From assembly GCA_016188575.1 (NCBI GenBank), contig JACPHN010000051.1, forward strand, positions 1 to 46,488: a DNA stretch of 46,488 bases. Reading direction: 5' to 3'. Below the pieces are notes generated by a model, which was given only the letters and a program-made list of their open reading frames with translations, ran no database searches and was not told the DNA's origin. Positions 17,415 through 26,308 of this stretch are shown here, in pieces. How positions within the stretch are numbered: position 1 is the stretch's first letter; the number at the start of each line of letters is the position of its first letter. The position numbers and the translations under genes are program-made. The stretch is from Candidatus Schekmanbacteria bacterium (lineage in GTDB: Bacteria > CSSED10-310 > JACPHN01).

Positions 17415-18749
17415 TCAGACGGCCAGGCGGAAGGTCAGCTCGTCGGCTCCAACGGCGGCGTCGGCGATCAGCGTGGCGTGCGGTCGCAGCGAGCCCTCCA
17501 GAAGGCGATCCGCCAGCGGCGATTCCACCCAGGTCTTGATGGCGCGCAGCAGCGGCCGGGCGCCGTAACGCGGGTTGATGGCGCGGCGTGCCAGGAAGGC
17601 GAGCGCGGTATCGGAGAACGTGATGCTCACGCCCAGACGCTCGAGCCGTGCCGCGACCCGGCCGAGATGAAGCTCGAGAATGCGCCGCACGTCCTCGGCT
17701 CCGAGCTGCCGGAAGGCGACAATCTCGTCGATGCGATTCAAGAACTCCGGATTGAAGGTTTGCTCGAGCGCCTTTCGCATCGCGCCGGAGCGCTCCCGGT
17801 TGCTGGCGCCCGGGGCCCCCGGCCCTGAGCGAAATCCGGGGCGGCTCGCCAGCGCCTCGACCTCCCGCGCCCCGACATTGCTGGTCAGCACGATCAGGCA
17901 CTTTCCAAACGCCACGTGGCACCCCATACTATCGGTCAGTACGCCATCGTCCATCATCTGCAGCAGCAGGTTGTGTACCTTGGTATGCGCCTTTTCGACC
18001 TCATCGAAAAGGACGACCGAGCTCGGGTGCGCCTTGATGGCTTCAGTAAGCGTTCCCCCCTCTCCGTGTCCTACGTACCCCGGCGGTGCCCCGATCAGCT
18101 TCGCGTACTCGTGTGGCTGGGCGTACTCGCTGCAATCGATGCGTACGGGAATGGCCTCCGGTCCCATCAGCGCCACGGCGATTGCCTTGGCGAGCTCCGT
18201 CTTGCCCACGCCCGTTTGCCCGATGAACAAGAAGGTGCCGATTGGGCGCGCCTCATCGCGCAGTCCCGCGTAGGCCCGCCGCAGCGCCCCCGAAACCACA
18301 TCGATCGCCTCGGGCTGCCCGATCACCCGCCGCGATAGCTCCTCCTCGAGCCCCATCAGGTCCACATCCTCGCCCACGGGCATCTTGCCGCTCTCGGCAC
18401 CCGCTTCAACCAGGTAGAGCGGCGGGAGCTTTTCCGAGTCCGCGACCTCCAGGCTGACGTTGCGGATGTCGAGCTCCGGATTGACCGCGACACACAGCTC
18501 GTACAGGTCGCGCTCGAGCTCCGGGAGGCGGATCTTGCCGGCCTGCACGTCAGGTCGCAGCGTCGGCAAGAGCTCGTCGTGATAGTTGACGACCGTGGTC
18601 TGAACGATGAGCGTGCGGTAGCTTTCACCGTCTTTGGGCCGAATGCCGCGAAAAATCTTCTCGCGCTCCGCATCCGAGTACACGCGCAGCTTTACGAAGC
18701 GGTCCAGACGCTCCGAGTATTTCATTCTTATGTTGGTCATCAGGCGCAC
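17415..18749 (-). CDS. single-module Clp/Hsp100-type AAA+ ATPase with atypical N-terminal domain
   Basis: This 444-residue protein starts at the GTG at 18749, chosen because GAGGT lies six bases upstream. Its C-terminal 310 residues match the second AAA+ module of ClpA/ClpB/ClpC: VIGQPEAIDVVSGALRRAYA, Walker A IGQTGVGKTELAKAIA, pore-loop-like GAPPGYVGHGEGG, Walker B SSVVLFDEVEKAH, sensor region LTSNVG, arginine-finger stretch FNPEFLNRIDEIV, and the D2-small domain with NPRYGARPLLRAI. The first AAA module and the usual Clp N-domain are absent. The first 130 residues are charged and of unknown fold. I do not see the IGF/IGL loop that would mark ClpP binding. It sits 57 bp downstream of mnmA on the same strand, probably in one transcript. 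It may be a remodelling factor and not a protease subunit. Confidence 0.82.
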   Translation of the reverse strand: MRLMTNIRMKYSERLDRFVKLRVYSDAEREKIFRGIRPKDGESYRTLIVQTTVVNYHDELLPTLRPDVQAGKIRLPELERDLYELCVAVNPELDIRNVSLEVADSEKLPPLYLVEAGAESGKMPVGEDVDLMGLEEELSRRVIGQPEAIDVVSGALRRAYAGLRDEARPIGTFLFIGQTGVGKTELAKAIAVALMGPEAIPVRIDCSEYAQPHEYAKLIGAPPGYVGHGEGGTLTEAIKAHPSSVVLFDEVEKAHTKVHNLLLQMMDDGVLTDSMGCHVAFGKCLIVLTSNVGAREVEALASRPGFRSGPGAPGASNRERSGAMRKALEQTFNPEFLNRIDEIVAFRQLGAEDVRRILELHLGRVAARLERLGVSITFSDTALAFLARRAINPRYGARPLLRAIKTWVESPLADRLLEGSLRPHATLIADAAVGADELTFRLAV

Positions 18750-18806
18750 GCCACACCTCTTTTCCTGGGCGAAAGCGAGCACTTCGGGTGGTTCATGCAG
18801 TACCAA

Positions 18807-19901
18807 TTATCGCGAAAGCCTGCTCTCGATCCATGCCCCGCCGAGGACAGCCTCAGCCTCATAGAATGCGGCGAGCTGGCCGGGAGCGATGGCGCGCTGG
18901 GGCGCGACAAAGCGGACCACGCACGCATCTGCGCCGAAGCGGGTGAGCAATGCCGGCACCGGGGCGGCCCGATAGCGCACCTGCACGCTTACGTGTATCC
19001 CCTCTTCGGGAATGGGGGAGCCGTTCCACACCAGACCGTTAGCGGTAAAGCCGAGGGCACAAAGATCATCCTTCGACCCGACGACGACCTCTGCCGCATC
19101 CGCGCGAATGTCGACGACGTACGCCGGTTGCCCGAGCGAGATTCCAAGCCCTTTGCGCTGTCCGATCGTGAAGGCGTGAATGCCGTGGTGCCGGCCGAGA
19201 ATCTTCCCACGCGTGTCGACTAGCGCTCCCGGGCGGATGCGCCCCGCGGCTTCGGGTCTGGAGGAAACGAAAGCTCCATGCCCGGTTGACGGTACGAAGC
19301 AGACTTCCTGGCTTTCGGGCTTCGCGGCCACCGGGAGCGCAAACCCTTGTGCCAGCTCGCGGACTTCGCCCTTGGTGAGCTCGCCGAGCGGGAAAACGGT
19401 GCGTTCGATCTGGTGCGCGGACAGCAGCGACAGGAAGTAGCTTTGATCCTTCGCGCGGTCGCGTCCCCGGGCGAGACGGGCGCCACCGTGGGGCAGCAGC
19501 TCGCGTCGCGCGTAGTGGCCCGTCGCCAAAGCTTCTGCGCCCAGAGCAAGAGCGCGCGCCAGCAGCGCGCCCCACTTGATGAGCTGATTGCACCGCACAC
19601 AAGGGCTCGGAGTGCGCCCGGTGAGGTAGTCCGCGATGAACGGCGTGAGCACCTCGCGGCCGAACTGCTCACGCAGATTGAGGACGTAGTGCGGAATCGC
19701 CAGCACGTCGGCCACGCGCCGCGCATCGGCAACGTCGTCGATCGCGCAACAGCGCTGCTCGCCCCGCGCCTCTGCCGCGCTCGTTGTCCCGGGCGGCGCC
19801 AGGGTCGCTGTCAGCCCGATCACCTCATGACCTTGCTCGCGCAGCAAGGAGGCTGCCACCGAGGAGTCCACCCCGCCGCTCATCGCGACTGCCACACGCA
19901 T
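18807..19901 (-). CDS. mnmA: tRNA-specific 2-thiouridylase MnmA
   Basis: MnmA puts sulfur on C2 of the wobble uridine (U34) in Lys, Glu and Gln tRNAs, using ATP and a persulfide. The 364-residue protein begins MRVAVAMSGGVDSSVAAS, the PP-loop ATP site. The two catalytic cysteines are in SPCVRCNQL (about residue 98) and SQEVCFVP (about residue 198). GHYARRE, KDQSYFLSLL, TIGQRKGLGI and a C-terminal beta-barrel (VRYRAAPVPA, VRFVAPQRAIAPGQLAAFYE) complete the family pattern and normal length. The start ATG at 19901 matches the family N-terminus. The Clp-like ATPase lies directly downstream, and the amidase gene ends 45 bp upstream on the same strand. Confidence 0.95.
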   Translation of the reverse strand: MRVAVAMSGGVDSSVAASLLREQGHEVIGLTATLAPPGTTSAAEARGEQRCCAIDDVADARRVADVLAIPHYVLNLREQFGREVLTPFIADYLTGRTPSPCVRCNQLIKWGALLARALALGAEALATGHYARRELLPHGGARLARGRDRAKDQSYFLSLLSAHQIERTVFPLGELTKGEVRELAQGFALPVAAKPESQEVCFVPSTGHGAFVSSRPEAAGRIRPGALVDTRGKILGRHHGIHAFTIGQRKGLGISLGQPAYVVDIRADAAEVVVGSKDDLCALGFTANGLVWNGSPIPEEGIHVSVQVRYRAAPVPALLTRFGADACVVRFVAPQRAIAPGQLAAFYEAEAVLGGAWIESRLSR

Positions 19902-19946
19902 GGTCTACTCTCGGGGTGGCTCCGACGCCCGATCGTCCTCTGGCTC

Positions 19947-21884
19947 CTACTTGGCGGTGATCGCCGGCGTGCCGAGCGACCGCATATATCGGGCGATACC
20001 TTCATACAGATTCTTGGCGATGTTGGTGCGGTAGGTGGCGGTGCCGAGCAGGCGTTCCTCCTCCCGGTTGGTCACAAAGGCGATTTCTGCCAGCGCGCTC
20101 GGTACCTCGGAGCCGATAAGGACGTAGAACGGCGCCTTTTTCACCCCGAGGTCCGGGACGTTCCGGCGCTCTCTTCTCAGGCCATCGATCATGCTGGTCT
20201 GCAGGTGCTGAGCGAGCTCGCGCGACTCGGCGATCTTGCTGGCGCGAATGAGCTTCTTGAGAATGTCGCCGAGGTCCTTCATGCGCGCCGAAGAAGTCGC
20301 GTTCTCTCGTGCCGCCGTCTCCAGCGCGCCAGGGTCGGTAGTGAGGTTTAGATAGTAGGTCTCGACGCCCCTCGCCGCCTTTCGGCGGGACGCGTTGGCG
20401 TGAATGGACACGAAAAGATCGGCCCCGGAATTGGCAATTGCTGTCCGTTCCTCCAGAGGGATGAAGCGATCCGTGTCCCTGGTCATGATGATTTCGCAAT
20501 CGAGCTGTGCTTTCAGGAGGTCGCGCAAGCGGAGCCCCACATCCAGGACGATATCCTTTTCCCGGACGCCGGAGGGCCCCGTCGCTCCCGGGTCCTTGCC
20601 GCCGTGACCAGGGTCGATGACGATGCGGCCGATCCCCACTTGCAGGACGCGGGCGAGCCGGCTCGGGTCCGCCGTGCCTGCTTCGTCGGGCGCCGGTGTC
20701 GGCTCGGCCATGGCGCTGCCGGCGCCGAACACGTCAATGACGAGGCGGTAGGGGTCGTTGAGCGGAAACATGCGATAGCGGCCGATCGTCTCGAAGTCGA
20801 GCACGACGCGGCTGACTTCTGGCTGGTTCTGGGCGATGCGCACTGCTCGCAGCAAACCGTCTCCGACCGGGAAGGAGCGATTGTGCAGAGCCACGTCTAC
20901 GCGGGTCCCGAGCAGGTCGAAGTAGATGCGGTCGGGAGAGGTTAATTGTGCCGTCCTGACCTCGATCCTGTCGGTCACGTCGATAACGATCCGCGTGTAT
21001 TGCTTGGTGGAGCGAAAGCGCAGGTCGGTAACCGTGGGCGGTGCTCCGTGCCGGCGCCCCCCGCGCGAGCCAGCGGCGCGAGCTGTCGATTCGCTTTCCG
21101 GAGTCGGTGGCTCGGCGAAGAGCAGGTCCGGAGCGCCGGTCGTCTCGACAACTGCGCCGGAGGCGGGTGGGGAAGGAGGTTCGGACCCCTCCAGGCGGGC
21201 GAGGTGCTGGCGCGCAAAAGGCGCGAGCTCACTGCCGTCGTATCGCGCCAGCAACGCCCTGAACTCCGATATTGCCGCGGTGCTATCGCCGAGCAGGTTT
21301 TCGTTCAGGTACCCAAGATAGAACAGCGCCTCATCGGCGAGCTCGCTATCGGGATAAGACACAGCTACCTGCGCGAACGCCACGCGCGCCTCTTCCAAAT
21401 CCGCAGCCCCCTTCTGGGCGCGGTAGCGTGCGAGCTGTGCTCGCCCGAGCCAATAAAGAGCATTATCCGCGAGAGCATGCTGCGGATACAGCGTCGCGAC
21501 GTTGCGAAAGGCGCGAATGATGCTGTCCGCATCGCGCAGCCAGGCATCGTTTGGCGCCGCTGCCGGACTTGCTGCAGCAGCGTCAGGCGTCGCGGCTTCG
21601 AGATCCCAGGCGCGGTACTGCGCGAGCGTTTCGGCAAACAGTTCTTCCGCCTCGCGATCGAAGGCATCCGCCGCTGGCGCGTGAGCGTCCAGCACCGGGC
21701 TGAGCAGTAGCGCAAAGACCAGCGCCGCCGCACCTGTTCGCCCGCCGACGGCGCCCCAGCGCCCTGCCGCGCCCACGGCTGCCGAAGCCGGCAACCAGGC
21801 GATAACGGCGGACAAGCAAACTGAGCTGGGGATGAGGCGGCACATCTTTTTCGCTACTCCCGACGAGACCCATATTCCTAGCAC
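19947..21884 (-). CDS. N-acetylmuramoyl-L-alanine amidase (AmiC-like) with N-terminal repeat region and AMIN domain
   Basis: This is an exported cell-wall hydrolase that cleaves the amide between MurNAc and the stem peptide, used in daughter-cell separation. Order: an N-terminal hydrophobic export region, then a tetratricopeptide-like segment (about residues 75-225, with YPQHALADNALYWLGRA and YPDSELADEALFYLG, as in YbgF/Outer-lipo repeats). An AMIN domain (about 285-390) follows, and the zinc-dependent Amidase_3 domain (about 420-640) has IDPGHGGKDPGATG, a glutamate in VREKDIVLDV, LFVSIHANAS and a late glutamate in ALAEIAFVTN. The start GTG at 21884 is preceded by AAGGA seven bases away; an ATG at 21845 is an alternative. 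At 645 residues it is longer than E. coli AmiC because of the repeat segment. It is divergent from the kinase/Tol-Pal operon. Confidence 0.9.
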   Translation of the reverse strand: MLGIWVSSGVAKKMCRLIPSSVCLSAVIAWLPASAAVGAAGRWGAVGGRTGAAALVFALLLSPVLDAHAPAADAFDREAEELFAETLAQYRAWDLEAATPDAAAASPAAAPNDAWLRDADSIIRAFRNVATLYPQHALADNALYWLGRAQLARYRAQKGAADLEEARVAFAQVAVSYPDSELADEALFYLGYLNENLLGDSTAAISEFRALLARYDGSELAPFARQHLARLEGSEPPSPPASGAVVETTGAPDLLFAEPPTPESESTARAAGSRGGRRHGAPPTVTDLRFRSTKQYTRIVIDVTDRIEVRTAQLTSPDRIYFDLLGTRVDVALHNRSFPVGDGLLRAVRIAQNQPEVSRVVLDFETIGRYRMFPLNDPYRLVIDVFGAGSAMAEPTPAPDEAGTADPSRLARVLQVGIGRIVIDPGHGGKDPGATGPSGVREKDIVLDVGLRLRDLLKAQLDCEIIMTRDTDRFIPLEERTAIANSGADLFVSIHANASRRKAARGVETYYLNLTTDPGALETAARENATSSARMKDLGDILKKLIRASKIAESRELAQHLQTSMIDGLRRERRNVPDLGVKKAPFYVLIGSEVPSALAEIAFVTNREEERLLGTATYRTNIAKNLYEGIARYMRSLGTPAITAK

Positions 21885-21894
21885 GACGTCGTCC

Positions 21895-21923
21895 TTGACA
21901 CAACCAACAAGGCCCTGTACGTA
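21895..21923 (+). promoter_or_regulatory. sigma70-type promoter for kinase/Tol-Pal operon
   Basis: TTGACA at 21895-21900 is a perfect -35. After 17 bases, TACGTA at 21918-21923 is a partial -10. Transcription would start near 21930, upstream of the kinase gene. Directly upstream is a 10-bp palindrome ACGACGTCGT (21883-21892), a possible operator that overlaps the start of the divergent amidase gene. Confidence 0.5.
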
Positions 21924-22009
21924 GTTCGTGAAGCGCCGGCGACATGAGCGGACTCACCGCCCCCGGCTGCCCTCCTCGCCCGCCGGTTGGCGCCGCGCCC
22001 CGAGTCACC

Positions 22010-23509
22010 ATGAGCATCCCAACGTCACTCGGAAAATACGAGATCGTCCGAAAAATTGCCGCCGGAGGCATGGCCGAGGTGTACCTCGCCAAGCAGATCG
22101 GTCCAGGCGGTTTCGCCAAGTTCGTCGTCATCAAGAACATCCATAGCCACCTGTGCGGCGACGACGAGTTCACGACCATGTTCATCAACGAAGCGCGGCT
22201 GGCGGCCATGCTCAACCACCAGAATATCGTTCAGACGTACGACTTCGGAGCCACCAGCGGTACCTACTACCTGGCCATGGAGTACATCCGAGGGCACGAC
22301 CTGCGCGCGATCTACAGGGCGTGCCAGGCGCATGGCAACAAGATACCGTTTCAGCTCGCGATCTATATCACGCAACAGATCTGTAAGGGCCTGCATTACG
22401 CGCACCGGCTTGCGGGCGACTCGGGCGAACCGCTCGGGCTGGTCCATCGCGACATCTCCCCCCAAAACGTGCTGATCTCGTACGAAGGGGAGGTAAAAAT
22501 CACCGATTTCGGCATTGCGGTCATCGACAACCGCGGCGACGAGGACCAGACCGGGTCATTTAAGGGAAAAATCTCGTATATGTCGCCGGAGCAGGCCTCG
22601 GGAAAGCCAATCGATCATCGGTCGGACATCTTCAGCGTCGGCATCGTGCTGTACGAGCTCGTGGTCGGTCAGCGCCTCTTTCAAGGGGATTCAGACCTGG
22701 AGACGTTGCGGCGGATTCGCTCGGTGGACGTACCGGAGCTGACGGAGGTAGACCCGACCTTACCACCGCGGATGGAGCAGATCATTCGCCGCGCGCTTGC
22801 GGCTGACCCACGCCTGCGATACCAGACGGCACTTGAGCTTTATGAGGATCTGGAGCAGTTTTGCGCCGATCATCAGGTGCTGAATCAGGCGGCATTCCTG
22901 GCTTCGTTCGTACGCGACCTCTTTCCGGAGGAGCGGCCGGAGGAAACCTCAGGAAGCGGAGGCCAAAGCAGGTTTCGGACGATACCACTTGTCACTCCGG
23001 TGCGCCCGGCGCTATATGATGGCGCCGGAGTTTTTCGGGAGCGCGCCACCGAGAGCGTGAACGGGTATCAGGAAGCGGCGCCCGGCGAACGCGCCGAGGT
23101 CACCCGTGACGTGGCGGGCCGGGGTTACCGGTTGGTGGTGACGGCTGCCGTCGCGGCGCTGCTTGGCGCGGTGGGCTTGTGGTACCACGTGAGTCAGGCG
23201 CCGCCTCTGCCGGGTCCAGGCGGCGCCAACGAGGTTCCTGGTGGCGCCGCGAGCGGCGAGCTCACACGGCCGACTTCGCCGCTCGCAAGCATGGAAAAGT
23301 CGATTATGGTGTTCAGCGAGCCGTCCGGAGCGGAAGTGTTTGCGGACGGAGACTTTCAGGGCCTGACCCCGTGCCGCGTGCAAGTGGGGTCCCGCACTTC
23401 CGTGGAAATCGTGGTGTCGGCCCCCGGGCACGTGCCGTATCGGGACCGGCTGGTAGTTGAATCAGAAACCGGCGAGCCCAGACGTGTGGTTCTCCAAAAG
23501 GTCCGATAA
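22010..23509 (+). CDS. transmembrane serine/threonine kinase with C-terminal PEGA domain
   Basis: The 499-residue protein starts at the ATG at 22010 (MSIPTSLGKYEIVRKIA); an in-frame ATG at 21944 would add 22 Pro-rich residues. The kinase domain (residues 8-275) has all key parts: AAGGMAEVYLAKQ, FVVIKNIH (Lys), LVHRDISPQNVLI (HRD), ITDFGIAV (DFG), and ISYMSPEQASG for the activation segment end. A linker and one membrane helix (about 368-388, LVVTAAVAALLGAVGLWYHV) are followed by an extracytoplasmic PEGA domain (EPSGAEVFADGDFQGLTP). It overlaps the TolA/TonB-like gene, so it heads the same operon as tolB, pal and cpoB. A role in sensing or tuning envelope state is inferred from the operon; it is not shown by sequence. 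Confidence 0.9.
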   Translation: MSIPTSLGKYEIVRKIAAGGMAEVYLAKQIGPGGFAKFVVIKNIHSHLCGDDEFTTMFINEARLAAMLNHQNIVQTYDFGATSGTYYLAMEYIRGHDLRAIYRACQAHGNKIPFQLAIYITQQICKGLHYAHRLAGDSGEPLGLVHRDISPQNVLISYEGEVKITDFGIAVIDNRGDEDQTGSFKGKISYMSPEQASGKPIDHRSDIFSVGIVLYELVVGQRLFQGDSDLETLRRIRSVDVPELTEVDPTLPPRMEQIIRRALAADPRLRYQTALELYEDLEQFCADHQVLNQAAFLASFVRDLFPEERPEETSGSGGQSRFRTIPLVTPVRPALYDGAGVFRERATESVNGYQEAAPGERAEVTRDVAGRGYRLVVTAAVAALLGAVGLWYHVSQAPPLPGPGGANEVPGGAASGELTRPTSPLASMEKSIMVFSEPSGAEVFADGDFQGLTPCRVQVGSRTSVEIVVSAPGHVPYRDRLVVESETGEPRRVVLQKVR

Positions 23510-24338
23510 CGGAAGCGATCGCCCGTTGCCCCCGGCGAGGAGCTGGGGGGACGCGGCCGCCGAGCTGGCTGGCGACCTCGGCCCGCGTTTCAGCGCGATG
23601 ATCGGCCTGTCGATGGTTCTCCACCTTCTGCTCGTCTCCGTCTACTTCGGCCTGGACTACCGGAAAAGGCCAATACTCGTGGCGAGCAACCGCGTCGTGG
23701 TTTCACTGGTCGGTTCCACAAGTGCCCGCCCGCAGGCGGTGCCGACTGCGAAGGCAGGTCCGACACCCGACGCCAGACCTGCTCCGGTGTCCACTCCGCG
23801 CCCGCAGCCCGCGGTGAAGAAGAAGGATCCAAAGGCCAAGAAGAAAAAAACGCCCAAACCGGTTCCTACCGCCAAGTCGACGGCCAGACCGTTGACAACG
23901 GCTGTCCCACATCGTACTATGCCCGCGACGGCGAAACCTGTGCAATCGCCGGTGCCTGACGACGGCTCATATCGGTTCGCGCTTCCCGAGCTCGGCGTTG
24001 CGATGCCTGGGGTGAGCGCGAGCGGGGCGATGCGCCTGGACTCCGGGGACTTTCGCTTTGCCTACTACATCGAAGCACTTCGTAGAAAAATAGCGGCGAA
24101 TTGGGTGCCTCCCGTCGGGGGCGTAATGCCAGGCCATCAGTTGCGGTGTGTCGTCTACTTCCGGATTTCGAGACAGGGCGCGGTCGATAATGTCGAGATT
24201 GAGGAGAGTTCTGGATTGTCGCCGATGGACATGTCGGCTCTACGCGCGGTGCTTAGCGCCGCGCCCATGCCGCCACTGCCTTATGCCTTTACCGGAAACA
24301 CGATCGGCATTCACTTCTCCTTTGAGCTCGCCTCCTGA
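23457..24338 (+). CDS. TolA/TonB-like energy-transducing protein
   Basis: This 293-residue protein has a single N-terminal membrane helix (about residues 48-66, FSAMIGLSMVLHLLLVSVYF). A Pro/Lys/Ala-rich linker follows (about 85-160, with PRPQPAVKKKDPKAKKKK), then a C-terminal domain (about 190-293) of TonB_C type: YYIEALRRKIAANWVPP, VVYFRISRQGAVDNVEIEESSG, and ALRAVLSAAPMPPLP. This is the usual layout of the periplasm-spanning arm that links an inner-membrane motor to TolB/Pal. Its place just before tolB and pal supports a TolA role. The start is uncertain: the TTG at 23457 or the GTG at 23484 both overlap the kinase gene. TolQ and TolR, the motor subunits, are not in this window. Confidence 0.85.
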   Translation: MNQKPASPDVWFSKRSDNGSDRPLPPARSWGDAAAELAGDLGPRFSAMIGLSMVLHLLLVSVYFGLDYRKRPILVASNRVVVSLVGSTSARPQAVPTAKAGPTPDARPAPVSTPRPQPAVKKKDPKAKKKKTPKPVPTAKSTARPLTTAVPHRTMPATAKPVQSPVPDDGSYRFALPELGVAMPGVSASGAMRLDSGDFRFAYYIEALRRKIAANWVPPVGGVMPGHQLRCVVYFRISRQGAVDNVEIEESSGLSPMDMSALRAVLSAAPMPPLPYAFTGNTIGIHFSFELAS

Positions 24339-24348
24339 TCGCTCCGCC

Positions 24349-25737
24349 ATGATCGCCTCGTCGCAGTATCCCCGTGGCCCGCGCCGCTCTGCTCTCGCCG
24401 TCGCCGTGTTCCTGGCGCTCTCCACGCTCGGCCCGGTGCTGACGCGCCTTTCGTCCGCGGCGGCGCAGGGAGCGGATCCCGATATTGAGACGGGCATCTC
24501 CCTGACTGCTCCGAAACTGAGGATTGGCGTGGGGCCTTTCCTGCTGCATCGAGAACAAGCAGCTCCTTCGACGGGCGGTCCCGTGTCGGCGGTCGAGCTT
24601 CGCGACTTGCTCGCCGATGACCTGGCCTTCTTCGGGTACTTCGACGTCATCGATATCGGGGCCACCTACCCGGTGGAGTCCGGTCGCATTACGCGCGTGT
24701 CCGTCGACATTCCGCCCCCGCTTCCCCCAAGCGTGGGCACGGTTGACGCGCGGGTTACTGCTGACCTGTCGATTGTCGATGGCGGAACCGGCGCGTCCCT
24801 GACCGGATATCTTTTTGAGGGCAGCAAGGATCAGGTAATCCTTGGCAAGCGCTACCGCAGTGAACCCGATCTGGCCCGGCGCATGGTCCACTTGCTGGCG
24901 GACGAGATCGCGCTCACGCTGAGCGGCGAGCGCGGTGTCGCCCACACCCAGATTGCTTACATTTCGGATGCGAACAAGACCAAAGAAATCTACGTCATGG
25001 ATTTCGACGGTATTGGCAATCAACGCCTGACTACACACCGCAGCGTCGTCCTTTCCCCCTCCTACTCACCAAAAGGCGATCGCATCGCCTTTGTCTCCTA
25101 CGCCGATGGCTATCCCGGGATCTTCCAGTTCGAGCTGCAGCAAGGACGCAGCAAGCCGGTGGTCTCGGGGCCATTTCTGCACGCCGCGCCGGCGTATTCA
25201 CCCGACGGCAGCCAGATCGCCTTCGCGAAAAGCACCGACGACGATGACTCGGAGATCTTCATCGCCGGAGCCGACGGGTCCAACCCGCGCCGTCTTACCC
25301 ACCAACGCGGCATCGACGTATCACCCGTGTTCTCACCCACTGGCCGGGAGCTCGCCTTCGTCTCCGCACGGTCGGGATCTCCACAAATCTGGATTATCGA
25401 TGTGGAAGGTCTCAATCCCAGACGACTTACCTTCTCCGGCGGCTACAACGCTTCGCCCGCCTGGTCGCCCAAAGGCGATCTCATCGCCTTCTCGGCCCTG
25501 GTCGACGATGTGTTTCAGATCCGCACCATCAGACCCAATGGCGAAGAGCTCCGCCAACTAACTAACGGCCTCGGCAATAAGGAAGACCCGGACTTTTCGC
25601 CGGATGGCCGTCACCTCTGCTTCGCGTCCTCCGAGCTTGGCGCTTACCGCATTGCGGTGATGTTGCTCGACGGCAGCGGCAAACGACTCGTGTCGCAAGG
25701 CAGTGGGAACCACACTAGTCCAACCTGGTCACCATGA
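24349..25737 (+). CDS. tolB: Tol-Pal system periplasmic beta-propeller TolB
   Basis: TolB is the periplasmic component that cycles between Pal and the TolA side during outer-membrane constriction. The 462-residue protein from the ATG at 24349 has an N-terminal signal sequence (SALAVAVFLALSTLGPVL), a TolB_N domain (about 50-210, with LRDLLADDLAFFGYFDVI), and then a propeller of PD40 repeats. Examples are IAYISDANKTKEIYVMDFDG, LSPSYSPKGDRIAFVSY, AAPAYSPDGSQIAF, VSPVFSPTGRELAFVS, ASPAWSPKGDLIAFSA and PDFSPDGRHLCF. It ends HTSPTWSP, typical of TolB. It begins 10 bp after the TolA-like gene, and pal follows 28 bp later. Confidence 0.95.
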   Translation: MIASSQYPRGPRRSALAVAVFLALSTLGPVLTRLSSAAAQGADPDIETGISLTAPKLRIGVGPFLLHREQAAPSTGGPVSAVELRDLLADDLAFFGYFDVIDIGATYPVESGRITRVSVDIPPPLPPSVGTVDARVTADLSIVDGGTGASLTGYLFEGSKDQVILGKRYRSEPDLARRMVHLLADEIALTLSGERGVAHTQIAYISDANKTKEIYVMDFDGIGNQRLTTHRSVVLSPSYSPKGDRIAFVSYADGYPGIFQFELQQGRSKPVVSGPFLHAAPAYSPDGSQIAFAKSTDDDDSEIFIAGADGSNPRRLTHQRGIDVSPVFSPTGRELAFVSARSGSPQIWIIDVEGLNPRRLTFSGGYNASPAWSPKGDLIAFSALVDDVFQIRTIRPNGEELRQLTNGLGNKEDPDFSPDGRHLCFASSELGAYRIAVMLLDGSGKRLVSQGSGNHTSPTWSP

Positions 25738-25765
25738 ACGAATCCTGCTTGGAAAGGAGGATCCC

Positions 25766-26308
25766 GTGAAAAGAAGCTTCCTCTTGCTTGTTCTGATCGT
25801 GTTTCTGATTCTGGGGCTCGGAACAGGCTGCAAGAAGAAAGGTGCCGACAAGTCTCCGACGGATCGAGGTGTTCCGGCGACAGGCGAGAATGTCGGTGAG
25901 ACGGTGAAGCGCCCGGCGCAAAGCGAGGATGAGGGCTACCTCAACCGCGGCGACATGGCAAGCGCCAACATCGACAAGCTGGAGCGCGTGCACTTCGACT
26001 ACGACAGCGCCGAGCTGACGGCGGAGTCCCGCGGCATCCTGGACCGCAACGCCCAGTGGATGAAGGCCAATGGTGGCGTCAAGATCATTATTGAAGGTCA
26101 CTGCGACGAGCGTGGGACGACCGAGTACAATCAGGCACTCGGCCAGCGACGCGCGCGATCCGCGCGCGACTACATCGTCGCCCTTGGAGTTACGCAAGAC
26201 CGCATCTCGACGATCAGCTACGGCGAGGAGCGGCCCGTTTCCGAGGGACATGCGGAATCGGCATGGTCTCTGAACCGCCGTGCCGAGTTCAAGGCGCTGG
26301 GGTCATGA
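25766..26308 (+). CDS. pal: peptidoglycan-associated lipoprotein Pal
   Basis: Pal anchors the outer membrane to peptidoglycan. The start is the GTG at 25766, because AAAGGAGG lies just upstream; an earlier in-frame start at 25703 lies within tolB. The signal sequence KRSFLLLVLIVFLILGLG ends in GTGC, giving a lipidated cysteine at about residue 22. After a flexible linker the OmpA-like domain (about 70-180) has VHFDYDSAELTAESRGIL and IIIEGHCDERGTTEYN, then ALGQRRARSARDYIVALGV, which carry the Asp and Arg residues that grip diaminopimelate. It ends with the family RRAEF motif. Its stop overlaps the cpoB start by four bases. Confidence 0.95.
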   Translation: MKRSFLLLVLIVFLILGLGTGCKKKGADKSPTDRGVPATGENVGETVKRPAQSEDEGYLNRGDMASANIDKLERVHFDYDSAELTAESRGILDRNAQWMKANGGVKIIIEGHCDERGTTEYNQALGQRRARSARDYIVALGVTQDRISTISYGEERPVSEGHAESAWSLNRRAEFKALGS

